Assembly (NCBI GenBank): GCA_015698045.1
Contig: BLAL01000283.1
Coordinates: forward strand, 124,001 to 188,000
From: Rhizophagus clarus
Lineage: Eukaryota > Glomeromycota > Glomeromycetes > Glomerales > Glomeraceae
Length of the DNA: 64,000 nucleotides
Reading direction: 5' to 3'
The notes beneath the pieces are model-generated. The model ran no database searches. It was not told where the DNA came from and saw only the letters and a program-made list of their open reading frames with translations. Shown here in pieces: positions 8,554 through 16,760 of this stretch (position 1 is its first letter; every line of letters starts with the position of its first letter). Both the position numbers and the translations under genes were made by a program.

Positions 8554-9798
8554 ATGGACTTATATGTATACAATTTGGATGAGTATACCGGTGATACTAG
8601 GCAAGGAAATGAATATGCTCCAGTATGGAATTTTCGTCTTGCTGTAGCCGGTAGCTCAGATTCTGGAAAGACTACTATGCTTCTTAATTTACTAATGGGA
8701 GATGCAAAAGCCAAAGAGGATGGAAATCGATATATTCTTTGTGATGAAATAGTCCTTATTTGTAGGTATTTAGACGAACCTAAATGGCAAATGGTAAAAG
8801 ATTTCTTTGATGATAGTGAAGACGTTACTTTTAGAGCGATTTCATATCACCAAATACCGGATGTAGAAGACTTTGACCCCAAAATTGCTACTGTAGTTAT
8901 ATTTGAGGATTTAATGGATGCCCCTAAAAACATCCAAGAAAAAATAACTGGATACTTTACCCATGGACGACATAGAAATATTTCGGCTATTTATGTAGCC
9001 CAAAGATTCTTTGCCATCCCAAAAGCAATTCGAGAAAATGTGAATTATATTTCTCTACATGGTGGGCATGGTAGTTTAAGTGATACAAAGCGTATCATTA
9101 GCCAATATACTAATGAATCAGATTCTCTTGCCCCAATCATTGATGAGCTGACTTTGAGCAAAGAATTCATAGTATTTGACTTAAGACGCCCTAAAACTGA
9201 CCCTTTAGCAATCAGAGTTCGATGGGATACTAGTCTTAGAACTTTTATGGAATCGTCCTTGAATAACGCTTCTAAAATGATCACGTGTTCATCTAAGATC
9301 GATCTAAGATCATCCAAGAACGATTCTAGAATCATCACAGATTCATCTAAGATCGATCTAAGATGTCGATTTACTTCTTATGGGCAGAAGGCAATAGCTG
9401 AAGCTAAAAAAAATAATTTGTTAAAGGAATTTGCCCGAAACTTTCCTCCTCCTAAGGAACGTAAACTTTACTTAATACCAGACGCCTTATCGAAGGTAAA
9501 AAATTCAGAAATTTGGGCTAAATATGTTTTTAGAGAAGCTTATGGAATAAATGACCGTACTCTTGGAGATGAGTATAAGAAATTCCTGTCCCAAGTTAAG
9601 AATATATGTGTTACTAGAAATAATTCCCCAGTATCAGTAACACCTTTTGATCGATATAGAGAACTTTTGAATGAGCGTCCTCTAAGTGACGAAAAAATAA
9701 TAGAAGGTATTGGAGCACTTCTAAAACTATTCAATGATGGCTTAATGAAAAAGCCTACCCTACAAGTGGGAATTAATAGTCTATTCCATTCTTTCTAA
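8554..9798 (+). CDS. A32/FtsK-HerA-like genome-packaging ATPase with C-terminal extension
   Basis: 414 aa from the ATG at 8554. Walker A is GSSDSGKT (residues 33-40) and Walker B is VVIFED (114-119). Further on, YVAQRFFAIPKAIRENVNYISL matches the sensor region typical of A32-like viral packaging ATPases. Such enzymes pump DNA into a preformed shell, so its presence argues that the element makes particles. Residues ~240-275 are a low-complexity linker encoded by a DNA repeat (SSKIDLRSSKNDSR), followed by a conserved C-terminal domain (~140 aa) that I do not recognise. The last 26 nt overlap the convergent gene at 9773. The copy at 61245 has one in-frame stop. Confidence 0.93.
   Translation: MDLYVYNLDEYTGDTRQGNEYAPVWNFRLAVAGSSDSGKTTMLLNLLMGDAKAKEDGNRYILCDEIVLICRYLDEPKWQMVKDFFDDSEDVTFRAISYHQIPDVEDFDPKIATVVIFEDLMDAPKNIQEKITGYFTHGRHRNISAIYVAQRFFAIPKAIRENVNYISLHGGHGSLSDTKRIISQYTNESDSLAPIIDELTLSKEFIVFDLRRPKTDPLAIRVRWDTSLRTFMESSLNNASKMITCSSKIDLRSSKNDSRIITDSSKIDLRCRFTSYGQKAIAEAKKNNLLKEFARNFPPPKERKLYLIPDALSKVKNSEIWAKYVFREAYGINDRTLGDEYKKFLSQVKNICVTRNNSPVSVTPFDRYRELLNERPLSDEKIIEGIGALLKLFNDGLMKKPTLQVGINSLFHSF
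9255..9365 (+). repeat. short tandem repeat inside the ATPase gene
   Basis: The words TCATCTAAGATCGATCTAAG and ATCATCCAAGAACGATTC alternate. They encode a repeated SSKIDLRSSKNDSR-like linker. The second element carries one extra unit, so the linker length changes between copies while the frame stays open. Confidence 0.7.
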
Positions 9799-10333
9799 AA
9801 AGCTCAAGTAACTCTTCTCTAGTCGCATTTATAGTTATAGTGCTTTTTTCCTTACCATCTATTACCATTCTTGACATTTTTGTTACTATGCCAAAGGCCT
9901 TCAATGCACGAGAAACAAAGTTTTTGCTTAAGGGATTATCTATTACAATACAATACATACCATAAAATACGGCAAAGGGCTCATTTATCCCTTCTACTAC
10001 ATATAAATCAAATAAAAATCGATATAAAGCTTTTTCTCCTACATCCCTATCTAGCTCATTAATTCGTTTGAGTAGCCAAATCTTGATCGATTCAACATCT
10101 GGTTCAATACTATTTAACTGTTCTTCATAGTCTCGAGTAAAGGTAAAAGTAAGTTCATCATCTAGAGAGACCAATCTATATATTTTGATTAGCTTATATA
10201 TATTTTCATGTAAGCTATCTATATCAGTACATCTTTGTACTGTACGTCGGAATTCGATAGTAGATAGGCCTCTTCTTGGCTTGGCCAATACAAGTCCACA
10301 AACTGGGCAGTATTTTCTAATTTGCTCAACCAT
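9773..10333 (-). CDS. CxxC-containing protein with winged-helix-like C-terminus
   Basis: 186 aa. The N-terminus carries CPVCG (residues 9-13), half of a zinc ribbon; the partner cysteines are not obvious (a lone Cys follows at about 30). The middle is helical. The C-terminal ~60 residues (NPLSKNFVSRALKAFGIVTK..SRMVIDGKEKSTITIN) resemble the winged helix that follows D5/P4-type primase-helicases or stands alone as a DNA-binding module; this is pattern recognition only. Its last 26 nt overlap the convergent ATPase gene. The second element has an intact homologue of 190 aa (62479-63051), so the protein is conserved. Confidence 0.7.
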   Translation of the reverse strand: MVEQIRKYCPVCGLVLAKPRRGLSTIEFRRTVQRCTDIDSLHENIYKLIKIYRLVSLDDELTFTFTRDYEEQLNSIEPDVESIKIWLLKRINELDRDVGEKALYRFLFDLYVVEGINEPFAVFYGMYCIVIDNPLSKNFVSRALKAFGIVTKMSRMVIDGKEKSTITINATREELLELFRKNGIDY

Positions 10334-10390
10334 TTTTTTTCAGAATTATCTACATAAAAAATGAAATTATTTAATTACCCGTTTTTATAT

Positions 10391-11008
10391 TTATTCTTTA
10401 CTACAGTCTTCACAAAGACCGCTCTCAGGTAATTCGTTAAGGTTTACAGGCATTTGACACTCCCTGCATAAGGCAATATTAAGTTCGGCAAGCCTTCTTG
10501 ATTGTTCCTCTCGTTGTGCTTCTCTTTCTCTTTGTCTAGTAAATTGACGTGCTTCTCTTTCTCTTTGTCTAGTAAATTGGCGTGCTTCTTCAACCCCTTG
10601 CCTATAACTTGGATTAAGTCGTTCCCATCTAGCACGATGGGCGGTTATATTAAATGCAGTTTCAAGGTATCCAAGTCTTACCTCAGTATCTTGAATATAC
10701 AATAAAGATGGATTAGACTGCGCGATTTCTGCATATCTTGGAGGAACAAGATAGTAATCTTCTATTATTTCATACCCAGCCCTTTGAATTAAATAATAAT
10801 ACGTTCTAGTTCCAAATTGAACCATACGTCCAGTATCTACATTGAGATAACTTTCCCTTACAGAAGGAAGTGGAGGTGCAGTTGCTCTTCGAACCAATCC
10901 ACTATCAAGATAATCATATCCTTCTAAAACTAGCTGATTGAAAGTTGAACCACCAACACGAATTGTTCTGCCGGTCAATGGATTAGTAGTATATCTATTA
11001 GCACTCAT
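10391..11008 (-). CDS. two-cysteine-adaptor-like protein with C-terminal zinc ribbon
   Basis: 205 aa. The N-terminus has NPLTGRTIRVGG followed by FNQLVLEGYDYL, and a second related unit, VDTGRMVQFGTRTYYYLIQR. The N-P-[LV]-TGR-x-I motif is the signature of the short adaptor-like repeat seen in mimivirus, iridovirus and virophage proteins. A charged helix with a duplicated REAQR/RQFTRQRE stretch follows, then a C-terminal CREC...CEDC zinc ribbon. Its function in viruses is unknown. The gene is preceded (on minus) by the dyad repeat array at 11076-11284 and the ATTACGATTTTTT motif. The homologue at 63105-63694 has a frameshift. Confidence 0.75.
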   Translation of the reverse strand: MSANRYTTNPLTGRTIRVGGSTFNQLVLEGYDYLDSGLVRRATAPPLPSVRESYLNVDTGRMVQFGTRTYYYLIQRAGYEIIEDYYLVPPRYAEIAQSNPSLLYIQDTEVRLGYLETAFNITAHRARWERLNPSYRQGVEEARQFTRQREREARQFTRQREREAQREEQSRRLAELNIALCRECQMPVNLNELPESGLCEDCSKE

Positions 11009-11040
11009 CTTTTTTTATTGTTACTTTAGTATAGGCTATA

Positions 11041-11061
11041 TTCAATTACGATTTTTTTCTA
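11041..11061 (-). promoter_or_regulatory. AATTACGATTTTTTT motif upstream of the adaptor-like gene
   Basis: The sequence AATTACGATTTTTTT, 35-50 nt upstream of the gene starting at 11008, also occurs at the inner edge of both TIRs (3508-3522 inverted, 16067-16081) and, with one change, at 63730 in the second element. At 16067 it lies about 70 nt upstream of the helicase gene in the same orientation. Candidate promoter element. Confidence 0.45.
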
Positions 11062-11075
11062 AAAATGAAAAATCT

Positions 11076-11284
11076 CTAGTGACAAAGTTACTTCGTCATC
11101 AGCCTTTGCACAAAATTTTTAATATTGCCTAGTGACAAAGTTACTTCGTCATCAGCCTTTGCACAAAATTTTTAATATTGCCTAGTGACAAAGTTACTTC
11201 GTCATCAGCCTTTTATGCAAAAAATAAAAAATGCCTAGTGACAAAGTTACTTCGTCATCAGCCTTTGCATACAATTTTTAATAA
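11076..11284. repeat. tandem array of four dyad-containing repeats
   Basis: Four copies start at 11076, 11129, 11182 and 11234 (period 52-53 bp). Each has the core TGACAAAGTTACTTCGTCA, an imperfect palindrome (TGAC-n-AAGT-n-ACTT-n-GTCA), preceded by CTAG and followed by TCAGCCTTT. The spacers vary but the cores are identical. The array fills the gap between the 144-aa gene and the adaptor-like gene. The second element has two copies at 63771 and 63814 with the same core. Iteron-like protein binding or transcript 3'-end formation are possible. Confidence 0.9.
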
Positions 11285-11289
11285 TAAAT

Positions 11290-11724
11290 TTATAGCTTAT
11301 TACCAAGAAGTTCATCTAAGACGTCTTCAGCTTCATCTTCAGTAAGCTTACGTCTAGGTGGTGCTTCTTTAGTTTCCTTAGGAATATGTTTATATAAATC
11401 ATAGACCTTTATAATTCTAAAAGCAAGATCTGGATTAAATGGATACTTTGCTCGAATCTTTGCAGTCTTCTCATAATACGATTCTTCATTTGGCAACAAT
11501 TTCTTAGCTGTATAACGAATATACCCTTCTGGATTGTTGGCAGATTCTATTTTCTTAATATAGTTTACGTGGTTCTTTATAAGATAACTTTCTTTACCGT
11601 ATCCATCTTGTAAACCTGCCAATATGACACCTTTTAAAGCTTTTATAATTTCAGCCAGATACATTTCTGGCTCGATAAAACTAGGATGCTTGTTTGTGAA
11701 TGGGAATGAGTTGTCGTGTTCCAT
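11290..11724 (-). CDS. unknown conserved Polinton protein, 144 aa
   Basis: Starts at the ATG at 11724 (MEHDNSFPFTNKHP). It is predominantly helical and charged, without cysteines, membrane segments or a motif I recognise. The C-terminus is acidic (KLTEDEAEDVLDELL). It lies between PolB and the dyad repeat array on the same strand and may be co-expressed with the replication genes. The second element carries a homologous start of the frame at 63868-64000, cut by the window end, in which the C-terminal coding is preserved with substitutions. Confidence 0.7.
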   Translation of the reverse strand: MEHDNSFPFTNKHPSFIEPEMYLAEIIKALKGVILAGLQDGYGKESYLIKNHVNYIKKIESANNPEGYIRYTAKKLLPNEESYYEKTAKIRAKYPFNPDLAFRIIKVYDLYKHIPKETKEAPPRRKLTEDEAEDVLDELLGNKL

Positions 11725-11760
11725 CTTTGTACTTCTACATCTAAGGAAAAAAATATTTAA

Positions 11761-13599
11761 TTATACGGTCCATACCACTTGGTTGGCATTTTTTACATGA
11801 CACTCTCCTTCTTTTTCGAATTTTAGAGCTTTTAGAGTCTTAAAGGCATCTTTAGAGCAGGTATAAAGAGGAGAGTTGTTAACATCTTCTTCTAGAATGA
11901 ACCCATCAGTATGAATGCGTCTGACTTTATCTACATAGGGTTGTATCATTTCAGAAATAAACTTTCGACCATGTGCTAGAAGGAATGGAGCAATTCTAGG
12001 GTATTCACCTTTAAAGGGATTACCTGGATTCGTAAACTGGAATCTCCACTGCTCTTCTCCTATTGGTACAATCGAGTCTAATACCTCACCATCTGGAAAG
12101 TCAAAAGACTTACTCGATGTTGTAAGAGTCTTGTATGTTTTCTTTCTTTGGCAAAGTGCACCCCATAGTGTATTAAGAATTCTTTTAGCTACTTGGCCAG
12201 CTATACCACCCTGATTCTTGATTTTAAAGAGAAAATCTACATATTCTCCAAAGATTACACTACCCCGAATTCGAGTTTCTTTTTCATAAATAAGTGCATT
12301 GGAGGCTCCATCCTGAATTAATGTAACTTGAAGGCCAAGAGCTTTGGCACGTGTAAGATCAATATGAGTATATACATTATGGTAATTATATCGAAATAGC
12401 GGGGTATCCTTTTTTTCAATACTTGCACGAAATATTCCAAAATGGCTATATCCTCGATGGTTAGTAAAGTCTTTTAAAATCTGAAACTTACCTTTACTGA
12501 TAGGAAAGTTTAAAGCTGACTGCTGAATACTAGGATAAAGACTTGTATCATCATAACTCCTTCCGTATCCTTTCCAGTTATTTTGTGCCCAGATAATCCC
12601 TCCCATCATTGCTTTACTTATCCATTGTGCTTCAAACGCATCAAGAGGTTCATTAGCAGGAATACCTACACTTAATTTTTCGAATAGCCAAAGAGCTGTT
12701 TTCTTTATGTTCCAATCAAGTAATGATATATCAATTGGAAGGCCTAGCTTTTTCGTCTCTTGTAAAAAGGCATCTCGTTCAGCATTAATTCTGATATATG
12801 CCTTTTCCAATGATTCTTGACATTTTGCTGGAACATAAGAGTAGTTTTTGCTAAACTTAAGTTTTTGAAACTGCTGGACGGTAATAGGCTTGATCTCCTT
12901 TCCATTATATATTTCAACAGTATCTTTTACTTCATTCTCCTGATAAGTTATAGGCTTCTTTGGCCTTTTACATTCAAAGCTGGGATGTTTTCTATCCGGA
13001 TTAAGAGTGAGGGAATAATGTCCATTAGTGAGAGTAAGGGTTATTCTTCTTTGTGCTGGACTCTTAGAGATATAAGTATGATCACCTACTACATTGATAG
13101 CAATACTTCGAGCTAATCGTTCTATTTTTTCAATACAGGCAATTGGAATAGGATCATCTCGTGCCAAATTTAGATAATCTTTAATGTACTCAGGTTTTTC
13201 AATAGTTTGAGGCATATTCGAATAAGTGCCATAAGCCATTTTTAAGCACTGATAAAGGCAGTCATTTGTATCACCACATCCACCTGATACTGCTGGTGAA
13301 TCTCTCATATAGATGATAAATTTATCAAATCGCTCTGGATCACCCCCGTCAGGTGGCAATTGACTTGCATCATAGTGATCAAGTAGAGAGAAAAGGTTTG
13401 CGTCATCTCCATTTGTAGTCCATTGACCAGGCTTCCAGTTCTCATAAGGAAGTAGGATTTGAAACTGTTTGCCTGGATATCGGGCTTTAAGTTTTTGATC
13501 GAGGTTTGCAATACCTCCTCTAGAGAATGAACGGCCACTATACTTAACTTCTATGATGTCTGGCCTATTTGGTAAATGACGAACTAGTCTTGATAACAT
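11761..13599 (-). CDS. family B DNA polymerase with OTU-like N-terminal segment
   Basis: 612 aa. The C-terminal half has family B motifs: A, YDDTSLYPSI (350-358); B, AKRILNTLWGAL (471-482); C, RIHTDGF (561-567, with His instead of the first Asp). This fits protein-primed polymerases of Polintons and virophages, which copy the linear element from its ends. No 3'-5' exonuclease motifs are evident. Instead, residues ~100-200 contain GCGDTNDCLYQCLKMAYG and TNGHYSLTL. The Asp/Cys114 and His194 spacing resembles an OTU-type cysteine protease. The protein is much shorter than usual Polinton PolB (about 1000 aa or more). Polymerase: high confidence. OTU-like domain: inference. Confidence 0.88.
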   Translation of the reverse strand: MLSRLVRHLPNRPDIIEVKYSGRSFSRGGIANLDQKLKARYPGKQFQILLPYENWKPGQWTTNGDDANLFSLLDHYDASQLPPDGGDPERFDKFIIYMRDSPAVSGGCGDTNDCLYQCLKMAYGTYSNMPQTIEKPEYIKDYLNLARDDPIPIACIEKIERLARSIAINVVGDHTYISKSPAQRRITLTLTNGHYSLTLNPDRKHPSFECKRPKKPITYQENEVKDTVEIYNGKEIKPITVQQFQKLKFSKNYSYVPAKCQESLEKAYIRINAERDAFLQETKKLGLPIDISLLDWNIKKTALWLFEKLSVGIPANEPLDAFEAQWISKAMMGGIIWAQNNWKGYGRSYDDTSLYPSIQQSALNFPISKGKFQILKDFTNHRGYSHFGIFRASIEKKDTPLFRYNYHNVYTHIDLTRAKALGLQVTLIQDGASNALIYEKETRIRGSVIFGEYVDFLFKIKNQGGIAGQVAKRILNTLWGALCQRKKTYKTLTTSSKSFDFPDGEVLDSIVPIGEEQWRFQFTNPGNPFKGEYPRIAPFLLAHGRKFISEMIQPYVDKVRRIHTDGFILEEDVNNSPLYTCSKDAFKTLKALKFEKEGECHVKNANQVVWTV

Positions 13600-13667
13600 T
13601 TCTTTGTAATATATAGTTTTTATTTAATTGTTAATTTTCGTTACTATATTTGAAAAAAATAAAATAA

Positions 13668-15998
13668 CTAGCCCTTATTTTGATCAATTTCATCATATAA
13701 GCCATCTTCGTCATAATCAGATTCGCATTCCTCACCATTGACCTCCATACATTCACGTTCATTTATTTGGCTACGACATTCTATTATCTGTGGTTGTAAT
13801 TTTGCAACTTTATAGCCAGAAGGAGGTTCTACAAATACGGTTTTCTTATTCTCAATGTATTTTCTTAGATAGTCAGCAAGTTCTACGCATTCTATGTACC
13901 TATCCACCTCATCATTATATTTGATCCATTCTTTTAGCTTATCTATGGCATCACCAAATTTGACGAGATATAGGTTATCTCTTCTTATAATCTTATCAAA
14001 TTCCTCCAATTCGGCTAAGAGTAATTCCCAGTCATATTGATCATCTTCGTAATATTTAGCCCAACATTCTTTGGCTGTAGAATATAGCTCATTTATCATT
14101 TCATCACGAGAATTCTTGTACCAGGGCTTTATGTAGTCATATTTATGTTTATCTATCCATTCCCAATATTTGGCGGTATTCATTTTAGGCATGGGATCTG
14201 GATCAACTTTTTGAACTGACTTTAGGTCTTGCTTTAGTGGCAGTTCAGTAGAAGGACCAGGTGTTCCATATGGTTCTGGCTCTATCTCTGGTTCTTGCTC
14301 TACTTTTGGTTCTTTCTCTGACTTAGCCGAAGGTGGTATAAGAGTAATTAGTTCTGTTATGAAGTTATCTATTAGGTTTTCAACAGATTCTGAAGTGGTG
14401 GGCTCTGATGATACTTCTACCTTTAGATGCGCTGGCTTTGGAGGAACTGGTGGTGGACTTTTCTTTTGCTCATGAACAGAATTGGGAAGCCTTTCAGGTG
14501 GAATATCACGAAGAACTTCAGATTCTTCATAACCTTCAGGTATATCAATATTTTCAGCTTCGTCTATCATATTCTTTTTCATAAATATAGTATAAAGATC
14601 AGCATATGTAGCTGAATACCATTGGAGTCTTTTATTAGCTTTTCGATCTCCAATTCTCTTTTGTTTAGCTTTTGTTCCAAGTTCTCCTAATGCATGAGTA
14701 AATTCTTGTACAGTGTGGGGTTTTTTATTAGAACTGACATATGTAGCAAACCAGGCTTTAAAATTATAATATAATGTAGATGACGACTCATCTAGGTCTT
14801 TATGCTGAATTATATATTTTTCTTTAATGAATTCGTGAACTTTATTGATATCCCTATTTATCATCATTAGTTTGGTTTTTGTCATAGGGATCTTACGTTC
14901 ATTAAAATCTGGATTAAGCTTTACGTATTCTAATGCATAGGAATAAAAAGCTTTACCAACTTCTGGATCTTTTATAGCCAAATCTAATGGAGCATAGTAG
15001 TGGTCCATACCAGTACCATTATTAACATACTTTTCTGAGACATCTGGAATGAAATATCTTCTATCATTTTTGTCTAGCCGAATAGTCTTGCTATTATTAC
15101 TGTTAATAATTAGATTCGTAATATTGGTAACGGGATAAGGCGTCCTATGTTTTTCTTCTATCATTAAAGTGTCGCTATCTATAAAGTCTTTAAGGCGATT
15201 TGCAAAAGTAATCCAGTCTGTGGATTTGGAATTAGACATTTCTTCTAAAACTAATAAGCATTTACCTTCTAGCTCTTTATTAAACTGCCCAGTGATAATT
15301 TTTTCATTTGTAGTTTTCATAGTAATTTTTGGGCCAAGAACTTTTTCACGAAGAAACCATGTAAGCATTGTTTTACCTGTTCCTGGACCTGAATATAGAA
15401 ATATTGTTTTTTGCATCTTTTGGCCAATAGCAATACGCATAACCAGATTTTTCATATAATAAGCTTGCCTTTTATCTGATGAACAAAGCACTTCTTCCAT
15501 ATGATTAATAATTAGCATTACCTGATCACGAATTTCTTGGCTAAATTCATGAAATAGAGGTGGATTAGGATGAAGAAAGCCAGCAAATTCATTGATATAG
15601 TATCCACCATCTGTATCATGAAATATTTTAGGCTGATATGGGTTCACTTCAGGAATAAAGAATGGGGTATCTCTAAAGAACCAAGCCTGAATATCGAATG
15701 AACCAACTACCTTTCCTTCATTATTTTTGAATTGTACGACATCTTTTTGGATAAAAGAATCTTCAGCTTTCTGTTGAGGATAATGCTTAAAAATTTGTTT
15801 CTTTGGAAACCATTTATATACACCTACATCACTACGTGCAAAGTAACTTATCAAATACTTTTTAGCAGGTGCAAGCTCTTGAAAAGACTTAGCTGAATAT
15901 AAGTACTTTCTAAGAGTTTGGCTACTGAATTCCTGAGTAGGTGTAGCTAAGAGGAATTGACCATGAGATGCTTTTTGTGATTGGCTTTGGTTACTCAT
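13668..15998 (-). CDS. SF3 (D5-like) replicative helicase with long acidic C-terminal tail
   Basis: 776 aa. The ATPase core has Walker A GPGTGKT (204-210), Walker B CLLVLEEM (247-254), motif C TNITNLIINSNN (~291-302) and an arginine-finger motif DRRYF (312-316), the layout of superfamily 3 helicases of viral primase-helicases. No clear archaeo-eukaryotic primase motif is seen in the first 150 residues. Residues ~500-600 are Pro/Glu-rich and probably disordered. The rest of the tail (~600-776) is acidic and helical. It would unwind the element during replication together with the PolB directly downstream on the same strand. The gene starts just inside the right TIR. Confidence 0.9.
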   Translation of the reverse strand: MSNQSQSQKASHGQFLLATPTQEFSSQTLRKYLYSAKSFQELAPAKKYLISYFARSDVGVYKWFPKKQIFKHYPQQKAEDSFIQKDVVQFKNNEGKVVGSFDIQAWFFRDTPFFIPEVNPYQPKIFHDTDGGYYINEFAGFLHPNPPLFHEFSQEIRDQVMLIINHMEEVLCSSDKRQAYYMKNLVMRIAIGQKMQKTIFLYSGPGTGKTMLTWFLREKVLGPKITMKTTNEKIITGQFNKELEGKCLLVLEEMSNSKSTDWITFANRLKDFIDSDTLMIEEKHRTPYPVTNITNLIINSNNSKTIRLDKNDRRYFIPDVSEKYVNNGTGMDHYYAPLDLAIKDPEVGKAFYSYALEYVKLNPDFNERKIPMTKTKLMMINRDINKVHEFIKEKYIIQHKDLDESSSTLYYNFKAWFATYVSSNKKPHTVQEFTHALGELGTKAKQKRIGDRKANKRLQWYSATYADLYTIFMKKNMIDEAENIDIPEGYEESEVLRDIPPERLPNSVHEQKKSPPPVPPKPAHLKVEVSSEPTTSESVENLIDNFITELITLIPPSAKSEKEPKVEQEPEIEPEPYGTPGPSTELPLKQDLKSVQKVDPDPMPKMNTAKYWEWIDKHKYDYIKPWYKNSRDEMINELYSTAKECWAKYYEDDQYDWELLLAELEEFDKIIRRDNLYLVKFGDAIDKLKEWIKYNDEVDRYIECVELADYLRKYIENKKTVFVEPPSGYKVAKLQPQIIECRSQINERECMEVNGEECESDYDEDGLYDEIDQNKG

Positions 15999-16065
15999 TG
16001 TTAGTTAGATACTTTACTACAAGTTTTGTTTAATTTTTTTTTTAATACCTATATATCGACTATGT

Positions 16066-16754
16066 TTAATTACGATTTTTTTAGTATATTTGTCTCTTGG
16101 GGGTTGATACACCCAGGTACGAACCGATTGATGACTGGTATGGGTATCTAGTATGAGGACTGATCTGTATAAGAGATATGTATCAGAGTTTGGACCAAGG
16201 TCATTGACCTAAAAGTGGTACTAATATTTTGGTACAAACAGCGAATTTTTTTCTATGACCAATTTGGACCAATTTTTGGACCAGAATTTTAGCAAAATTA
16301 ACGTTCTGAAGGCTTTGGAAATGTAAAATCGATACTTTGGTCATCTGGTACACTGGTCAGAGAAATTTTTCAAAATATTTTATTTTTTTTTTTATACGTA
16401 TAGGGGTATATATAGGTATATATGTATGATGTCTGGAGTTTTTTTCTTAAAATTTTTTGAAATTCTCTTTGACCATTCGTACCAGAGTGATGTTGTATAT
16501 GATTTTGCCTTTATTTCGTGATTTTGATGGTTATTTGTTATGTTTGTTGGTATGATGATTGGTACTAAGTTGGTACTAGGAGTATACATAGTAGTTTGTA
16601 CCAGGGGAAATGGTATTTATCTATGGTATTGTTAGAGATGGCGCCGTAAGGCGCCCAGCCTAACTGGAAGGGGATCTGATAGGGTTTTCACCCGGAGGGG
16701 TGGATGTATACTGGGGCTTCAGCCCAGCGCCTGGCGTAGCCGGGTATCGACGAC
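16066..16754 (-). repeat. Polinton-1 right terminal inverted repeat
   Basis: 689 bp, the inverted near-identical partner of 2835-3522. Near-identity of such long repeats suggests recent insertion or gene conversion. It contains the mirrored 65-aa open frame (16392-16589), which follows from the repeat and is not called a gene. Confidence 0.95.
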
Positions 16755-16760
16755 GTACGA
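16755..16760. repeat. Polinton target-site duplication, right (GTACGA)
   Basis: Exact repeat of 2829-2834. Confidence 0.95.

Larger units (their letters stand above)
2835..16754. mobile_element. complete Polinton/Maverick-like DNA transposon (Polinton-1), 13.9 kb
   Basis: The boundaries come from inverted termini starting GTCGTCGATACCCGG and the 6-bp duplication GTACGA. Between the TIRs lie eleven open frames: DUF5679-like (-), integrase (+), unknown acidic protein (+), retropepsin-like protease (-), Gag-like (-), coiled coil (-), packaging ATPase (+), CxxC/winged-helix-like protein (-), two-cysteine-adaptor-like protein (-), unknown 144-aa protein (-), OTU-like/PolB (-) and SF3 helicase (-). 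Integrase, ATPase and PolB place it with Polintons by established definition. The Gag/protease pair and the lack of a recognisable jelly-roll capsid or Ulp1-like protease are not part of the usual Polinton set. No frame is broken, so it could be autonomous. Confidence 0.93.

Noticed and set aside
10444-10635. frame antisense or shifted to the adaptor-like gene
   Set aside because: Shadow of the coding repeat RQFTRQRE; the adaptor frame has conserved motifs in both elements.
11076-11284. CRISPR-like array
   Set aside because: Spacers are not unique (they are variants of one another), the genome is eukaryotic and no cas gene is present; this is a transposon-internal tandem repeat.
13668-15998. 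archaeo-eukaryotic primase domain at the helicase N-terminus
   Set aside because: No DxD or following His motif was found in the first 200 residues, so only the SF3 helicase is claimed.
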